NCBI RefSeq assembly: GCF_014596475.1
Contig: NZ_MECJ01000002.1
Location: 620,001-684,000 of the forward strand
Direction: 5' to 3'
Source: Streptomyces sp. CBMA152
GTDB taxonomy: Bacteria > Actinomycetota > Actinomycetes > Streptomycetales > Streptomycetaceae
DNA length: 64,000 nt
The stretch's first letter is position 1. Each line of letters begins with the position of its first letter. A program made the translations under genes and the position numbers. Under the pieces are notes generated by a model. The model ran no database searches. It saw nothing but the letters and a program-made list of their open reading frames with translations, and was not told where the DNA came from. Below, in pieces: positions 1 through 8,889 of this stretch.

Positions 1-3000
1 CGGTCCCCGAGCGGCTGCTCACCGCCGAGCCCACCGCCTTCTGCACGCCCCGCGCCGTCACCTTCCTCGCTGCCGCGGCCGACCGGTGGCCACATGTGGG
101 GGCCACCGTGCTCTACCCGGTGCTCCGGGACCGTCCCGACCTCGCGCTCCGCGCGGGCAGCGCGGCCCTGACCGGCCTGGCCGCCATCGGCGCCGACAGC
201 GGCCCGATCGACCCCGAGCTGCTCACGGTGCTGGAGCACGTGGAGCCGCTGCTGCCCGAGGACGAGCACATCGACCTGGACGTCGGCGTCCTGGCCGTGA
301 CCGAGCGGTTGACCTCGCACCGCCTGGACGGCAGCACGGACCCGACCGAACAGGCCGGGCTGTACGGGACGCTGGGCAGGCGCCGGACCAACGCCGGCGC
401 GTGGGGACCGGCCCTGGCGGCCGCGGAGGAGGCGGCCCGGATCAACCGGCGGCTGGCCGAGAACGACCCTCGGCACCGGGACCGGCTGGCGAACTCGCTG
501 ACCGTACTCGGCAACGCCCTTGCCCGGCACGGTCGTTGGAGCGAGGCGCTGTCCCAGTCCCAGGGCGCCACCGCCCTCCTGCGCGAGCTGGCCGAGCACG
601 ACCCGAGCCATCGCCCTTCCCTGGCCGTGTCGTTGACGGACCTCGGAGGACGGTTCTCCGAGTGCGGTCGGGCCCGCGAAGCCCTCGACGTCACCGAGGA
701 GGCGGCGGCTCTGCGCCGGGAACTCGCGGCCGAGGACCCCGGCGGACAGTCGGCCCCGCTCGCCCGAGCACTCAGCAGCCTGGGCGCCCTGCGCCTCCAA
801 CAGGGCCATCGGGACGAGGCCGTGGCGGCGGTGGAGGAGGCCGTCGCCGTGCTGCGCGAGCCGGCTCGGGTCCGGCCGGGCGAACACCTCGGGGATCTGG
901 CGCGGGCACTGAGCAATCTGGGACGGGTACGCCTCGAAGCCGGACGCCGGGAACAGGCCATCGAGGCGGCGCAGGAGGCGGTCGGCCTGTTCCGGCGCCT
1001 GGCCGAGGCCAATCCGGCCGTGCACCGGCCGCATCTGGTGACCGCCCTGATCCATCTGAGTGCGACGCTCCCCGCGCATGCGATATCCGGACCGGCCCTG
1101 ACCGCGGCCGAAGAGGCCGTGGCCCTGGCCAGGGAGCTCGCCGAGACCGATCCCGCGATCCACCGGCGCGGCCTGGGCCGCGCCCTGGAGGCCCACGGCG
1201 ACAGGCTGGCCGAAGCCGACCGGCGGGACGAGGCCGTCACGGTGCTGCGCGAAGCCGCTGACGTCTATCAGAAACTGAGTTCCGGCAGCAGTACGCCCCC
1301 CTGGGAACTCACCGGCCTGCTCAGGCGGTTGGCCGCTCTCTATGGCGAGTCCGGGGCACCTGAGAACAAGGCGCACATGCTCCTCAACCTGAGCGCCCAG
1401 CCCTTCGGCACGCCCGAGGAGCGCGTCGAGGCGGCCCGGCAGGCCGTCGAGCTGTACGCCGGGACGGGCGAACGCGCGGTCGAGGCCGCCGCCCTGCTCA
1501 ACCTGGGGACCGCGCTGGCCACGTCCGGGCAGTACGACGAGGCCGTGGCCGTCGGCCGACGCGCCCTCGGGATCTCCCGCGAGCTGCGCTTCCGCGAGTT
1601 CGAGGCCGTGTCACTCACCAATCTGGCGGACTACCTGCGGCGCGCCGGGCGGTACGAGGAGGCGATCGAGGCAGCCGACGCCGCCCGCGCCCTCGATGAA
1701 GTGCTCGGCCAGGACAGAGGCCGCCCCTTCTACACCCGCGGTGAGGCTCTTCTCGGGTTGGGCCGGAACGAGGAGGCCGTCGTCGCCCTGGAGCGGGCCG
1801 CCGCCCTCTACGAGCGCACCGGCAAGGGGGAGTACGAGGACAGCGGACATCCCCTGGAAGAGGTCGATGCCCGGCACAGCCTCGGGACCGCGCTGTCGCG
1901 TACCGGACGATTCGCCGAGGCGACCACCGCGCTACGCCGTGCGGCGGCGCTCTATGAAGCCGCCGGAGAGCACCGCCGGGCCAGACAGGCGTCGCTCACC
2001 CTCTGCGCCAACCTGGTCGGTTCGGGCCGACTGGACCAGGCCCTGCCCCTCGCCGAGCAGCTGCTCGCCCGCTGCCGCGCGGCGGGCGACGCGGAGCAGG
2101 AGGCCGTGGCGCTGTCCCAGTACGGCGCCGCGCTCCTGGAGGCGGGCCGGGTCGATGAGGCGCTCCCGCTGTGCCGTGCGGCGGCAGCGGCACTGAGCGG
2201 CCCGGCGAGGCCGGACGACCCCCGCCACCAGGCGGCGGCCTGGCACAACCTGGGCCGGGCCCTGGAGCGGTCGGGGCGGCCGTCGGAAGCCGCAGCGCCG
2301 TGGCGCGAGGCCGCGCGGATGTGGGCCGAGGCCGGGGACCGCGACCACGAGCAGGCCGCTACCTATGGGCTCGGCATCGCCTGCTTCGCTCTTCACCACA
2401 ATACGGAGGCCATCGCCGCCTTCGAACGGGCTGTGCAGCTGAGCCGGCAGACGGCCGACCGTTCGAGTGAGGCCGGAGCTCTGCTCGGCCTCACCGGCGC
2501 GCTGGTGGACTCGGAACAGTTCGCCGAGGCGGTCACGGTCGGACGTCATGCCGCAGAGCTGCTGCGGGAGTTGGGCAACCACGGCAACGAGGCGCTGGCG
2601 CTGGGGCAGGTGCACGAAGCGCTCACCCGGCTCGGCCGACCGGACGAGGCCACCGCCGTACTGGACCAGGCCGCGGCCGCCCACCGCGCCGACGGCGACG
2701 CGGGCAGCGAGGCCGATGCGCTGGTCCGGCTGAGCAGCGCCCGGATCCGGGCGGGCGATCTCGACGCGGCAATCAGTGGTGCCCGGCGTGCCGTCGACCT
2801 CTGCGCAGCGGACGGCGACCGGTTGGGAGAAGGGTCGGCACTCTACGTCCTCGGCACCGCGCTGCTGGACGCCCGGCGCTTCGAGGAGGCCGCGGCGGCC
2901 AACGGCCGCTGCGCCGACCTGATGCGGGAGCTCGGCGAGGCATCGCGCGAGGGGTCGGCCCTGCTCAACCAGTGCCAGGCTTTCCAGGCGACACAGCGGT

Positions 3001-3725
3001 ACGACGCCATGGCCGCCGCCGCAGGCAGGGCGGCAGCCGTCCATCACTCGATCGGTGACCGGTCCGGCGAGGTCAAGGCGCTGATCAGGCTCTGCATGGC
3101 ATCGCGGGAGACCGGACGTGCCGAGGAGCACCTCGCCGCCGCCGGCCGGGCCGCGACGACGCCGCTGGAACTCGACGACCCGCTCCGGGCGATGGCCTGG
3201 TTCGAACTCGGCGCGGCGCTCAACCAGAGCGGGCAGTACGAACAGGCCGCCGCGGCTTTCACCGAAGCCGCCACGTCGTACCAGGCCGCAGGCGATCTCC
3301 ACCCCGCCGCGACGAACTGGCTGAACGCGGGGGAGATGCTGCTCTGGGTCGAGCAGTGGCTCCAGGCGGTCGAACCCTGCCGACAGGCCGCCGCCCTCTT
3401 CGCGGCTCCCCTCGCCGACCGCGCCAACGAGTTCAACGCCCAGTTCGCGCTCGGCAAGGCGCTGCTGGGAGCCGGTTGCTACGCAGAGTCGACCCCGGTG
3501 TGGCGGCGGGCGGTCGATCTCGCCCGGACGCTGGGCGCACGCGAGAACGAGGGCTCATCCCTGTTCATGCTCGGCGCGGTCCTGGTCGATCTCGGAGAGT
3601 TGCGGGAGGGCATCGCCGTCAGCCGGGAGGCCGCAGCGGTCCTCCAGGCATGCGGTCAGCACTCGCAGGCCGAAGGCGCGCTGCGCAACATGGACGTGGG
3701 ACTGCGCAAGCTGCGCGGCGCCTGA
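1..3725 (+). CDS. giant tetratricopeptide-repeat protein, 5' end outside the window
   Basis: The frame is open from the left edge (first full codon at base 3) with no stop, so the GTG at 96 is internal and the gene starts outside the window; about 1240 residues are visible. They are almost wholly degenerate TPR units rich in Ala, Glu and Arg, with recurring patterns such as LGxAL, AVxxxRxAxxL and GRxxEA every 34-40 residues. The first 50 residues differ and could be the end of another domain. TPR solenoids bind proteins; in actinomycetes such arrays often follow a CHAT, NB-ARC or STAND domain, which cannot be checked here. No membrane segment or signal is visible. A terminator hairpin follows at 3878-3909. 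TPR identity is secure; the role is unknown. Confidence 0.85.
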   Translation, partial: VPERLLTAEPTAFCTPRAVTFLAAAADRWPHVGATVLYPVLRDRPDLALRAGSAALTGLAAIGADSGPIDPELLTVLEHVEPLLPEDEHIDLDVGVLAVTERLTSHRLDGSTDPTEQAGLYGTLGRRRTNAGAWGPALAAAEEAARINRRLAENDPRHRDRLANSLTVLGNALARHGRWSEALSQSQGATALLRELAEHDPSHRPSLAVSLTDLGGRFSECGRAREALDVTEEAAALRRELAAEDPGGQSAPLARALSSLGALRLQQGHRDEAVAAVEEAVAVLREPARVRPGEHLGDLARALSNLGRVRLEAGRREQAIEAAQEAVGLFRRLAEANPAVHRPHLVTALIHLSATLPAHAISGPALTAAEEAVALARELAETDPAIHRRGLGRALEAHGDRLAEADRRDEAVTVLREAADVYQKLSSGSSTPPWELTGLLRRLAALYGESGAPENKAHMLLNLSAQPFGTPEERVEAARQAVELYAGTGERAVEAAALLNLGTALATSGQYDEAVAVGRRALGISRELRFREFEAVSLTNLADYLRRAGRYEEAIEAADAARALDEVLGQDRGRPFYTRGEALLGLGRNEEAVVALERAAALYERTGKGEYEDSGHPLEEVDARHSLGTALSRTGRFAEATTALRRAAALYEAAGEHRRARQASLTLCANLVGSGRLDQALPLAEQLLARCRAAGDAEQEAVALSQYGAALLEAGRVDEALPLCRAAAAALSGPARPDDPRHQAAAWHNLGRALERSGRPSEAAAPWREAARMWAEAGDRDHEQAATYGLGIACFALHHNTEAIAAFERAVQLSRQTADRSSEAGALLGLTGALVDSEQFAEAVTVGRHAAELLRELGNHGNEALALGQVHEALTRLGRPDEATAVLDQAAAAHRADGDAGSEADALVRLSSARIRAGDLDAAISGARRAVDLCAADGDRLGEGSALYVLGTALLDARRFEEAAAANGRCADLMRELGEASREGSALLNQCQAFQATQRYDAMAAAAGRAAAVHHSIGDRSGEVKALIRLCMASRETGRAEEHLAAAGRAATTPLELDDPLRAMAWFELGAALNQSGQYEQAAAAFTEAATSYQAAGDLHPAATNWLNAGEMLLWVEQWLQAVEPCRQAAALFAAPLADRANEFNAQFALGKALLGAGCYAESTPVWRRAVDLARTLGARENEGSSLFMLGAVLVDLGELREGIAVSREAAAVLQACGQHSQAEGALRNMDVGLRKLRGA

Positions 3726-3877
3726 TCCGCTCCCGAGTGAAGGGCGGATGGGCCGCCGTACGGATTGTCCCAGTGGAGTTCGACGACGGCGCCATTGTGG
3801 ACGGTGCCGGAGTGGCAGCGCGGGTGGCGAAGCGGCCGGGCCGCTTCCAGTGCAGTGCCTGGGTGCGTGCACAGGCG

Positions 3878-3909
3878 AACGCCCGGTTCCTGTGGAGGAA
3901 CCGGGCGTT
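3878..3909. terminator. bidirectional intrinsic terminator hairpin
   Basis: A perfect 13-bp stem (3878-3890 with 3897-3909) and a 6-base loop lie between the convergent TPR gene and ABM gene. The symmetry suits termination on both strands. Confidence 0.75.
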
Positions 3910-3978
3910 GTGCGGTGCTCGTCGCTCTCGTGCTTCACTGCCTCTTCGGGGCTTACGCGAGCGGAACCCGCCCTCGCG

Positions 3979-4668
3979 TCACTGGCCGGCGGCGCGGGTG
4001 TGGACGACCTGGTAGGTGTTGGAGTCGACCGAGGTCATGAGCGAGGCGGTGCGGCGCTCGGTGGCCTGACGGGCGGCGGGCTTCTCGTCCTGCGGGACGG
4101 CCAGGTAGGCGTCCCACGCCTCCTTGCTCTCCCACTGCGAGTAGGAGATCACGAAGGAGCCTTCGAGGCCGCGGGCGGCGATGCCCTTGAGGACGGTGTG
4201 GGAGACGAAGCCGGGTACGTCGTCGAGGAACTTCATCGACGGGCCCATCGAGTCGACCAGGGCGTCCTGGTTCTTCTCCTCGACGCCGAAGACCGCGATG
4301 ACGGTGTGGTCGGCGCGGGCCGGAGAGATCTCGACGCCGTCACCCGACTTGGTCTGGGTGTAGGCGATCTCGTTCTGGAGCAGCCGGATCGAGGTGGTGA
4401 GTTCGCCGAACAGGGGGAGCGTGCGGTGCTCGAACTCCTCCTCCTCGTAACGGTCTTCGAGGTCGGCCTGGCTGCGCCACTGGATGAAGTTGGCCGTGCC
4501 CGGCTTGTCCACACCAGCGTGCACGGTGGACGACATCCAGCCCGGGTAGGCCGCCGCGTCGACGATCTCGCGCATCGCACCGAGCAGACCCTCCTGCTTC
4601 TCGGGAGCGTCCGTGGTGAAGATGTTGAGGACGGTGAGGTTCTTGTCCTCGGCGGAAATCTTGGGCAT
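3979..4668 (-). CDS. two-domain antibiotic biosynthesis monooxygenase (ABM) family protein
   Basis: A 229-residue protein with two tandem ferredoxin-like ABM modules of about 105 residues each. The first contains WMSSTVHAG and FIQWRS; the second contains FVSHTVLKG and ISYSQWESKEAW. ABM folds include cofactor-free monooxygenases, heme-degrading enzymes and quinone-forming enzymes, so the substrate cannot be named. ATG at 4668 is preferred over upstream in-frame codons because AGGAAG precedes it at normal spacing and the extra N-terminus looks random. No signal peptide is seen. It is a single gene, convergent with the TPR gene and divergent from the NlpC/P60 gene. Confidence 0.8.
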   Translation of the reverse strand: MPKISAEDKNLTVLNIFTTDAPEKQEGLLGAMREIVDAAAYPGWMSSTVHAGVDKPGTANFIQWRSQADLEDRYEEEEFEHRTLPLFGELTTSIRLLQNEIAYTQTKSGDGVEISPARADHTVIAVFGVEEKNQDALVDSMGPSMKFLDDVPGFVSHTVLKGIAARGLEGSFVISYSQWESKEAWDAYLAVPQDEKPAARQATERRTASLMTSVDSNTYQVVHTRAAGQ

Positions 4669-4945
4669 GTGTTCATCGCTTCCTGTGCGGTACGGATGTG
4701 AAAGGCGCTCAGGATCCGCCCAGTTGGCCCTTGTCCGGACCACCGATGGACTGCGTCGGCTCCTGCGCCCCGCCTCTCGGCGCTGGTGACCACACTGGCC
4801 CGGGCGGCGCGGCGGGCGGGAGAGCCCGGCTGATCCAGGGACTGCCACTCCCTAGATGCACGGACCGGGCATCAGCAGTCCCGGGGGACGGGGTGAAGAC
4901 CATGGGCCCGTGGCTCGGCCCTCACCCGTACTGCGTGTGCGATGT

Positions 4946-4981
4946 GTGAAAAATGTGGCTCGTGAGGCAGATTTTTTTCAC
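4946..4981. promoter_or_regulatory. AT-rich inverted repeat upstream of the NlpC/P60 gene
   Basis: GTGAAAAA (4946-4953) is inversely repeated by TTTTTCAC (4974-4981) within a run unusually rich in A and T for this window. It lies about 140 bases before the NlpC/P60 start. It could be an operator, a promoter element or a terminator-like hairpin; no factor is assigned. Confidence 0.35.
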
Positions 4982-5028
4982 GAAAATTTGAATCGGTCAC
5001 AACTTGGTCACTAAGGTCATGTCTCGAA

Positions 5029-5097
5029 CCTTCGCTCGATCGGTCACCCACTCGGGGTGTCGGCGAAGGGGCCGCCATGTCCGCGTAGTTCGGCGGC
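5029..5097 (+). promoter_or_regulatory. structured 5' leader with two hairpins before the NlpC/P60 gene
   Basis: CCTTCGC (5029-5035) pairs with GCGAAGG (5063-5069), enclosing a CACCC/GGGTG inner stem (5045-5049 with 5055-5059). A second hairpin, GCCGCC (5071-5076) with GGCGGC (5092-5097), follows directly and ends just before the GAAGGAG ribosome site. Cell-wall hydrolase genes in Streptomyces can carry ydaO-type c-di-AMP riboswitches, but I could not match that consensus, so only a structured leader is claimed. Confidence 0.4.
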
Positions 5098-5122
5098 TCT
5101 GAGGAAGAAGGAGCTGCCCTCC

Positions 5123-6151
5123 GTGGGGTCCCACCGTCGTCCCAAGCATCCGAGCCGCGCCCGTGTCACCGTTTTCACCGCCACGGCCGCCGCAGCCGTC
5201 GCGCTCAGCTCCCAGGCCGCCAACGCCGCGCCTGCCAAGCCGAGCAAGGACGAGGTGAAGTCGAAGGTCGACGAGCTCTACCACCAGGCGGAGAAGGCCA
5301 CCGAGGAGTACAACGGCGCCAACGAGAAGCAGACCGCCCTCCAGAAGGAGGTGACGTCCCTTCAGGACCAGGTGGCGCGCGGCCAGGCCGAGCTCAACGC
5401 CCTTCGCAACGGCATCGGTTCGCTCGCCAGCGCCCAGTACCGCACCGGTGGCCTGGACCCGTCCGTCGCGCTGTTCCTCTCCACCGACCCGGACAGCTTC
5501 CTCGACAAGGCGTCCGCGGTCGACCGGTTGGGCGCCAGGCAGACCGAGGCCCTGGAGACCATCCAGGCCAAGCAGCGGGCCCTGGCGCAGAAGCGCGCCG
5601 AGGCCACCCGTAAACTCGCCGCCCTCGGGGACGTCCGCAAGACGGCCGGCGAGAAGAAGCGGGCCTTTCAGGGCAAGCTCGCCGAGGCGCAACAGCTCCT
5701 GAACACCCTCACCACCGCCGAGCGTGCCACGCTTCAGCAGGACGAGAGCCGCGCCAGCCGCGACGCCGGCGAGCGCGTGAACCTGGGTCACGAGAAGCCG
5801 GGTTCCGGGCGGGGCTACGCCGCCCTGCAGGCTGCCGCAACGCAGATCGGCAAGCCGTACCAGTCCGGCCACGAGGGTCCCGACTCCTACGACTGCTCGG
5901 GTCTGACCCAGTGGGCCTTCGCCCAGGTGAACGTCCAGATATCGCGCGTCACGTACACGCAGATCAACGATGGCAGCCCCGTCAGCTTCGACCAGCTCGC
6001 CCCCGGCGACCTCGTCTTCTTCAACAACCTTCTGCACGTCGGCATCTACGCGGGCAACGGTATGGTGCTGCACGCCCCGAAGCCCGGTGCCTTTGTGCGT
6101 TACGAGAAGATGAGCTACCTCGGCAGCTTCTACGGCGCCCGACGCATCTGA
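5123..6151 (+). CDS. secreted NlpC/P60 peptidoglycan hydrolase with N-terminal coiled coil
   Basis: A 342-residue exported cell-wall hydrolase. A signal peptide (basic start, Ala-rich core, cleavage near SQAANA) is followed by a long Lys/Glu/Gln-rich coiled coil (about residues 35-210) and a C-terminal NlpC/P60 domain. Candidate catalytic residues are Cys258 in YDCSG and His305 in LLHVGIYAG. The family cleaves peptide stems (D-gamma-glutamyl-diaminopimelate bonds); the coiled coil usually regulates or localises the enzyme. GTG at 5123 is preferred over ATG at 5057 because GAAGGAG lies just upstream and the signal peptide then starts correctly. It is monocistronic and ends at a strong bidirectional terminator. 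Confidence 0.9.
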   Translation: MGSHRRPKHPSRARVTVFTATAAAAVALSSQAANAAPAKPSKDEVKSKVDELYHQAEKATEEYNGANEKQTALQKEVTSLQDQVARGQAELNALRNGIGSLASAQYRTGGLDPSVALFLSTDPDSFLDKASAVDRLGARQTEALETIQAKQRALAQKRAEATRKLAALGDVRKTAGEKKRAFQGKLAEAQQLLNTLTTAERATLQQDESRASRDAGERVNLGHEKPGSGRGYAALQAAATQIGKPYQSGHEGPDSYDCSGLTQWAFAQVNVQISRVTYTQINDGSPVSFDQLAPGDLVFFNNLLHVGIYAGNGMVLHAPKPGAFVRYEKMSYLGSFYGARRI

Positions 6152-6158
6152 GTCCAAA

Positions 6159-6190
6159 GTGCCGCTGAACCCGACCCGGTTCAGCGGCAC
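6159..6190. terminator. bidirectional terminator overlapping the LysR stop codon
   Basis: A perfect 13-bp stem (6159-6171 with 6178-6190) and 6-base loop lie between the convergent NlpC/P60 and LysR genes. The right arm contains the LysR stop codon at 6181-6183. Confidence 0.85.
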
Positions 6191-7107
6191 TCCGCGCAGA
6201 CGTCCCCCGGACCGCCCTGCCGCCGTACCGTCTCCACCGCCGCCTCGGCGAAGGCGCGGATGCGGCTCGTGTCCGCCGCGGTCCGCCACACCAGGCCGTA
6301 CTCCAGCGGGGGAGCGTCGTCGAAGGGGACGTACGCGATGTTCGGCCGGGCGTAGTACCTGACCTCGTGCGCGGCGGCCGGGTGCACCCCGCGCCCCGCG
6401 CCGACCAGGGCCAGGAGCTCCTGGCGGGTCGCCGCCCGCTCACCGCGCTCGACGGGACGGCCCGCCGGGGTCGTGGGCGGCAGGAGGTGGTCGAGCCAGT
6501 AGTCCGGTACGGGCCCCGAGAGGCTGAGCACCTTGTCCCCGGCGAGGTCGTCGACGCGGACGGAGGGCCTCTTCGCGAAGGGGTGCCGGGTGGAGACGGC
6601 CAGTACGCGGGTGTCGGAGATCAGTACGGGGCCGGTGGCCAGATCGGGTTCGGCGACGGGGAACTGGGCGAGCAGCAGGTCGAGTTGGCCCGAGCGCAGC
6701 AAGCCGAACGGGTCGCAGAGCGGGGTCTCGTGCAGGAGCACCTCACCGGCCGTCGGATACCGCTCGCGATACGCGGAGGCGGCGAACAGCACGAGCTCAC
6801 CCGCGAGCGGACTACTGAACCCGACGCGCAACGGCTCGGCCAGACCGCGTCCCGCGGCGACCGCCCTCTCGAGGCCGTCCCTGATCAGCTCGTAGCCGGG
6901 ACGTATGTCGTCCGCGAGGCGGCGCCCGATCGACGTCAACTCCACGCGTCTGCTGGTCCGTTCGAAGAGCGCCGCGCCTATGCGCCGCTCCAGTTGCTTG
7001 ATGGTCTGGCTGACCCGGGCCTGCGACACGTGCAGGCGCCGGGCGGTGCGGCCGAAGTGCAGCTCCTCGGTGAGGGCCAGGAAGATCTCGACGTCTCGGC
7101 GTTCCAT
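6181..7107 (-). CDS. LysR-family transcriptional regulator
   Basis: A 308-residue one-component regulator. The N-terminal winged helix-turn-helix (residues 1-60) has the LysR pattern of FLALTEELHFGRTARRL followed by SQARVSQTIKQLE. The rest is a periplasmic-binding-protein-like effector domain, with the usual hydrophobic start (LRVGFSSPLAG). It is divergent from a short-chain dehydrogenase gene with 71 bases between starts, the usual layout for a LysR regulator and its target. A palindrome overlaps its own start codon, so autoregulation is likely. The effector is unknown. Confidence 0.9.
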   Translation of the reverse strand: MERRDVEIFLALTEELHFGRTARRLHVSQARVSQTIKQLERRIGAALFERTSRRVELTSIGRRLADDIRPGYELIRDGLERAVAAGRGLAEPLRVGFSSPLAGELVLFAASAYRERYPTAGEVLLHETPLCDPFGLLRSGQLDLLLAQFPVAEPDLATGPVLISDTRVLAVSTRHPFAKRPSVRVDDLAGDKVLSLSGPVPDYWLDHLLPPTTPAGRPVERGERAATRQELLALVGAGRGVHPAAAHEVRYYARPNIAYVPFDDAPPLEYGLVWRTAADTSRIRAFAEAAVETVRRQGGPGDVCAECR

Positions 7108-7121
7108 AACCGTCAGGTTAT
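7106..7121. promoter_or_regulatory. candidate LysR operator in the divergent promoter region
   Basis: A perfect palindrome, ATAACC-gtca-GGTTAT, overlaps the LysR start codon and lies 58 bases before the dehydrogenase start. It is AT-rich against its surroundings. Position and symmetry fit an autoregulatory LysR-type site. Confidence 0.55.
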
Positions 7122-7178
7122 CGATCGTTGCGCGACCGGCTGTTGTTCGGGGTCCGCCGGACGATCAAGGTTGAGGAC

Positions 7179-7931
7179 ATGAACAGCGACATGAACACCG
7201 ACACGAACGCCACCGCCAAGCCTCTCGCCGTCATCACCGGAGCCAGCTCGGGCATCGGCGCCGCCACCGCCCGTACTCTCTCCGCACTCGGCCACCCCCT
7301 CCTGCTGCTGGCCCGCAGGGCGGACCGGATCGAGGCGCTCGGCCTCCCCGACACACTCGCCAGGTCCGTCGACGTCACCGACGCCGAGGCGGTGACCGGG
7401 GCCGTCCGGGAGGCCGAGGCGCTGTACGGCCCCGCCGACCTGATCGTCAACAACGCGGGCGTGATGCTCCTCGGCGAGGTGGCCAGGCAGTCGGCCGGCG
7501 AGTGGGAGCGGATGTTCGACGTCAATGTGCGAGGTCTGCTCCACGGTGTACGTGCGGTCCTGCCCGGCATGATCGAGCGCGGCCATGGCACGGTGATCAA
7601 CGTCAGCTCGGTCGCCGGTCGCAGGACCTACGCCAACCACACGGTCTACAGCGGCAGCAAGTTCGCCGTGCACGGCATGTCCGAGAGCCTGCGGGAGGAG
7701 GTCGCGGGCCACGGGGTCCGCGTCGTCACCATCGCCCCGGGAGCCGTCGAGACGGAGTTGCTCTCGCACACCACCGACGAGGCGGTGAAGGCCGACTACC
7801 AGGCCTTCAAGGACTCCATCGAGGTGCTCGCCCCCGAAGACGTGGCTGCGGCGATCAGCTTCGCGTACCAGCAGCCACAGCGCGTCACCCTGCGCGAGCT
7901 GGTCTTCGCGGCCACGGCCCAAGTGGCGTGA
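7179..7931 (+). CDS. short-chain dehydrogenase/reductase
   Basis: A 250-residue classical SDR with a Rossmann fold. The NAD(P) motif TGASSGIG is near residue 20, NNAG follows, the catalytic Ser is in NVSS, and the YxxxK pair is Tyr157 and Lys161 (YSGSK). It probably reduces or oxidises a small carbonyl or alcohol; the substrate is not readable. ATG at 7179 is preferred to GTG at 7128 because it follows AAGG at normal spacing and leaves the promoter free. It is probably controlled by the divergent LysR gene. Confidence 0.9.
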   Translation: MNSDMNTDTNATAKPLAVITGASSGIGAATARTLSALGHPLLLLARRADRIEALGLPDTLARSVDVTDAEAVTGAVREAEALYGPADLIVNNAGVMLLGEVARQSAGEWERMFDVNVRGLLHGVRAVLPGMIERGHGTVINVSSVAGRRTYANHTVYSGSKFAVHGMSESLREEVAGHGVRVVTIAPGAVETELLSHTTDEAVKADYQAFKDSIEVLAPEDVAAAISFAYQQPQRVTLRELVFAATAQVA

Positions 7932-8144
7932 GAGTCGAGCGAGCTACTGTGCGGCTGTCGCTCTACGGCGGCGACCGGGTGGTGCCAGTGCCCGAGCTGT
8001 TCCCTGTGGCACGTCCGTCGGCTAGACAGTGTCGCGGGTCCGGTCAGCGGCGGACAGGATGGGGGAACCGGCCCCGGCTGGGGAATTCGTGATCGTCGAC
8101 GCGCGGCGAGAGCAGTGTTGGGTGTGGCCTGTGAGGGAGGTCCG

Positions 8145-8726
8145 GTGATTACGTGGCGGCGGGTGGCCGAGGGAGATCTTGGCCTGTTGCAAGAGTGGCT
8201 CGCGCAGCCGCACGTGGCCCGTTGGTGGCACCACGAAACATCGGCGGAGGCGGTCGCACGGGACTTCGGGCCGACGCTGCGTGGCGAGGAGCCGTCCGAG
8301 GATCTGCTCGTGATGCTGGACGGCACGCCGGTGGCGCTGGTCCAGCGATGCCGTTTCGCGGACTACCCCGACTATTACACCGAGATGGCCGCCCAGACCG
8401 ACCTCCCCGCCACGGCGGTCACGCTCGACTATCTGATCGGCGATCCCGCACGGGTGGGGCAGGGGCTGGGTCCGCGCATCATCACGGCGGTCGTGACGGC
8501 GACATGGACCGATTACCCGGACGCCGTCGCTGTCGTGATCGCGATCCACGCGACCAACCGCGCCTCATGGCGCGCCCTGGAGAAGGCCGGGTTCCGTAGG
8601 ACCGGCACAGCCGACCTGGCCCCGGACAACCCGGTCGACGACCGTATCCACTACGTCTACCGCATCGACCGACCGGTCGGCGAAATCTCCGACACCCCCA
8701 CCCCGGTGGCACCTCGCACGCGCTGA
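8145..8726 (+). CDS. GNAT acetyltransferase, aminoglycoside 6'-N-acetyltransferase-like
   Basis: A 193-residue GNAT-fold protein. The N-terminal ITWRRVAEGDLGLLQEWL, the HVARWW segment, YLIGDPARVGQGLG (acetyl-CoA loop) and the C-terminal NRASWRALEKAGFRR match the acetyltransferase subgroup that includes AAC(6') enzymes and siderophore acylases. It would transfer an acyl group from CoA to an amine; aminoglycoside resistance is possible but not shown. GTG at 8145 is chosen because GGGAGG precedes it. It stands alone with about 210 bases upstream; no operon partner is seen. Confidence 0.8.
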   Translation: MITWRRVAEGDLGLLQEWLAQPHVARWWHHETSAEAVARDFGPTLRGEEPSEDLLVMLDGTPVALVQRCRFADYPDYYTEMAAQTDLPATAVTLDYLIGDPARVGQGLGPRIITAVVTATWTDYPDAVAVVIAIHATNRASWRALEKAGFRRTGTADLAPDNPVDDRIHYVYRIDRPVGEISDTPTPVAPRTR

Positions 8727-8889
8727 ACCGGGCACGAGCACATGCGACACCGGCATACGTATGGCCACTTACCCCCTGGACGGTCTGCGCACCACCTGTG
8801 ATGATCCATATCCTCTGTCCCTGCTGGACGCTCCCATGCGTCCGGCGGAGCAGGACCACAGACCACGTACCGCACCCCTGGGGGAAACC

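Noticed and set aside
3748..4701. A 317-residue plus-strand frame opposite the ABM gene
   Set aside because: It runs across a terminator hairpin and shows shadow composition; the ABM motifs are on the other strand.
4872..5122. A ydaO-type c-di-AMP riboswitch before the NlpC/P60 gene
   Set aside because: I could not find the conserved core phrases of that riboswitch; only generic hairpins are supported.
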